Made by a program: the position numbers and the translations under genes. The notes beneath the pieces were generated by a model. It worked only from the letters and a program-made list of their open reading frames with translations, was not told the DNA's origin and did not search any database. A stretch of 41,517 nt of DNA from Pseudomonas sp. AL03 (lineage in GTDB: Bacteria > Pseudomonadota > Gammaproteobacteria > Pseudomonadales > Pseudomonadaceae), in contig NZ_JASBRE010000040.1 of the NCBI RefSeq assembly GCF_029960815.1, positions 1 through 41,517 on the forward strand. The letters run 5' to 3'. Below, in pieces: positions 41,330 through 41,517 of the stretch (position 1 is its first letter; each line of letters begins with the position of its first letter).

Positions 41330-41517
41330 TCAAGCCTTCTCGACGAGCATTCGGCCGACCATTTCCATGTGCAACGCATGACAGAACCAGCTGCAGTAAT
41401 ACCAGTGCAACCCCGGCTTGTCGGCGACAAAGGTGATCGAGGACGTCTGCTGCGGGCTGATTTCCATGCTCACGCCATGGTTGGTCATCACAAAGCCATG
41501 GGTCACGTCTTCAATCT
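41330..41517 (-). CDS. nosZ: Nitrous oxide reductase, C-terminal part
   Basis: Only the last ~62 codons are in the window; the gene continues past the right edge. The text THGFVMTNHGVSMEI and WYYCSWFCHALHMEMVGRM is the cupredoxin domain of NosZ with the full CuA ligand set (Cys-x3-Cys-x3-His-x2-Met). The stop is at 41330-41332. The periplasmic enzyme reduces N2O to N2. Confidence 0.95.
   Translation of the reverse strand, partial: IEDVTHGFVMTNHGVSMEISPQQTSSITFVADKPGLHWYYCSWFCHALHMEMVGRMLVEKA

Overview
The window looks like a chromosomal segment of a Pseudomonas from the P. fluorescens complex. This rests on codon bias and GC content, on gene neighbourhoods typical of the genus (cstA, the otn/ltn sugar-acid genes, a hydroxyproline regulon, nosZDFYL), and on a REP-type inverted pair near 29.2 kb plus a dispersed-repeat fragment near 11.25 kb of kinds I recall from this group. 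All assignments come from reading the sequence; no database was searched.

Layout. (1) 1-2.4 kb: the 5' end of cstA (minus strand), divergent from a Cache-domain histidine kinase and a NarL/FixJ response regulator. Three TACGTA sites lie between them. (2) 2.4-8.5 kb: a DeoR-type regulator convergent with ltnD-otnK-otnC-gntP-otnI, a catabolic operon for a four-carbon sugar acid (threonate or erythronate type). The GntP permease lacks its usual C-terminus. (3) 8.7-12.9 kb: a decayed accessory region. It holds chimeric, frameshifted or truncated remnants of a DUF1185/AA_synth gene, a flavin reductase, a NUDIX hydrolase, an SDR enclosed by IS110 and IS5 remnants, and a small phosphatase, among which a PcaC-like protein, a GntR regulator and two small proteins remain intact. 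(4) 13.3-16.7 kb: a secreted protein fusing a VanX-like dipeptidase to an L,D-transpeptidase-like domain, an unrecognised beta-rich protein, and a DNA-binding/FlgO-like protein.

(5) 16.9-30.9 kb is the main functional unit, a hydroxyproline catabolic regulon. It comprises a GntR regulator, 4-hydroxyproline 2-epimerase, a three-part D-hydroxyproline dehydrogenase, a PAS-AraC regulator, a polar amino-acid ABC transporter, an aconitase-X-type cis-3-hydroxyproline dehydratase, a proline-racemase-superfamily protein with Ser/Thr in place of the two catalytic cysteines, the pyrroline-4-hydroxy-2-carboxylate deaminase and a 2-oxoglutarate-semialdehyde dehydrogenase. An identical 17-bp operator containing TCGTATACGA lies before the transporter and before the deaminase, and a degenerate copy lies before the GntR gene, which defines a probable regulon. 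The trans-4-hydroxyproline route to 2-oxoglutarate appears complete. The 3-hydroxyproline branch ends at pyrroline-2-carboxylate, and the only local reductase gene (Ldh/DpkA family) is broken.

(6) 30.9-36.8 kb: the broken reductase joined to an OhrR/MarR remnant, a LysR regulator divergent from a succinate-semialdehyde-dehydrogenase-like gene, a truncated GST, a Tat-exported aldo/keto reductase, a membrane-anchored alpha/beta hydrolase, and an Ohr/epoxide-hydrolase chimeric remnant. (7) 37.3-41.5 kb: a periplasmic cytochrome c551-type gene convergent with nosL-nosY-nosF-nosD and the 3' end of nosZ, so the strain probably reduces nitrous oxide.

A recurring feature is internal deletion within accessory genes, often joining two unrelated genes. 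The most promising points for new biology are the Ser/Thr proline-racemase homologue beside aconitase X, the dipeptidase-transpeptidase fusion with its unknown neighbour, and the GTATAC operators.
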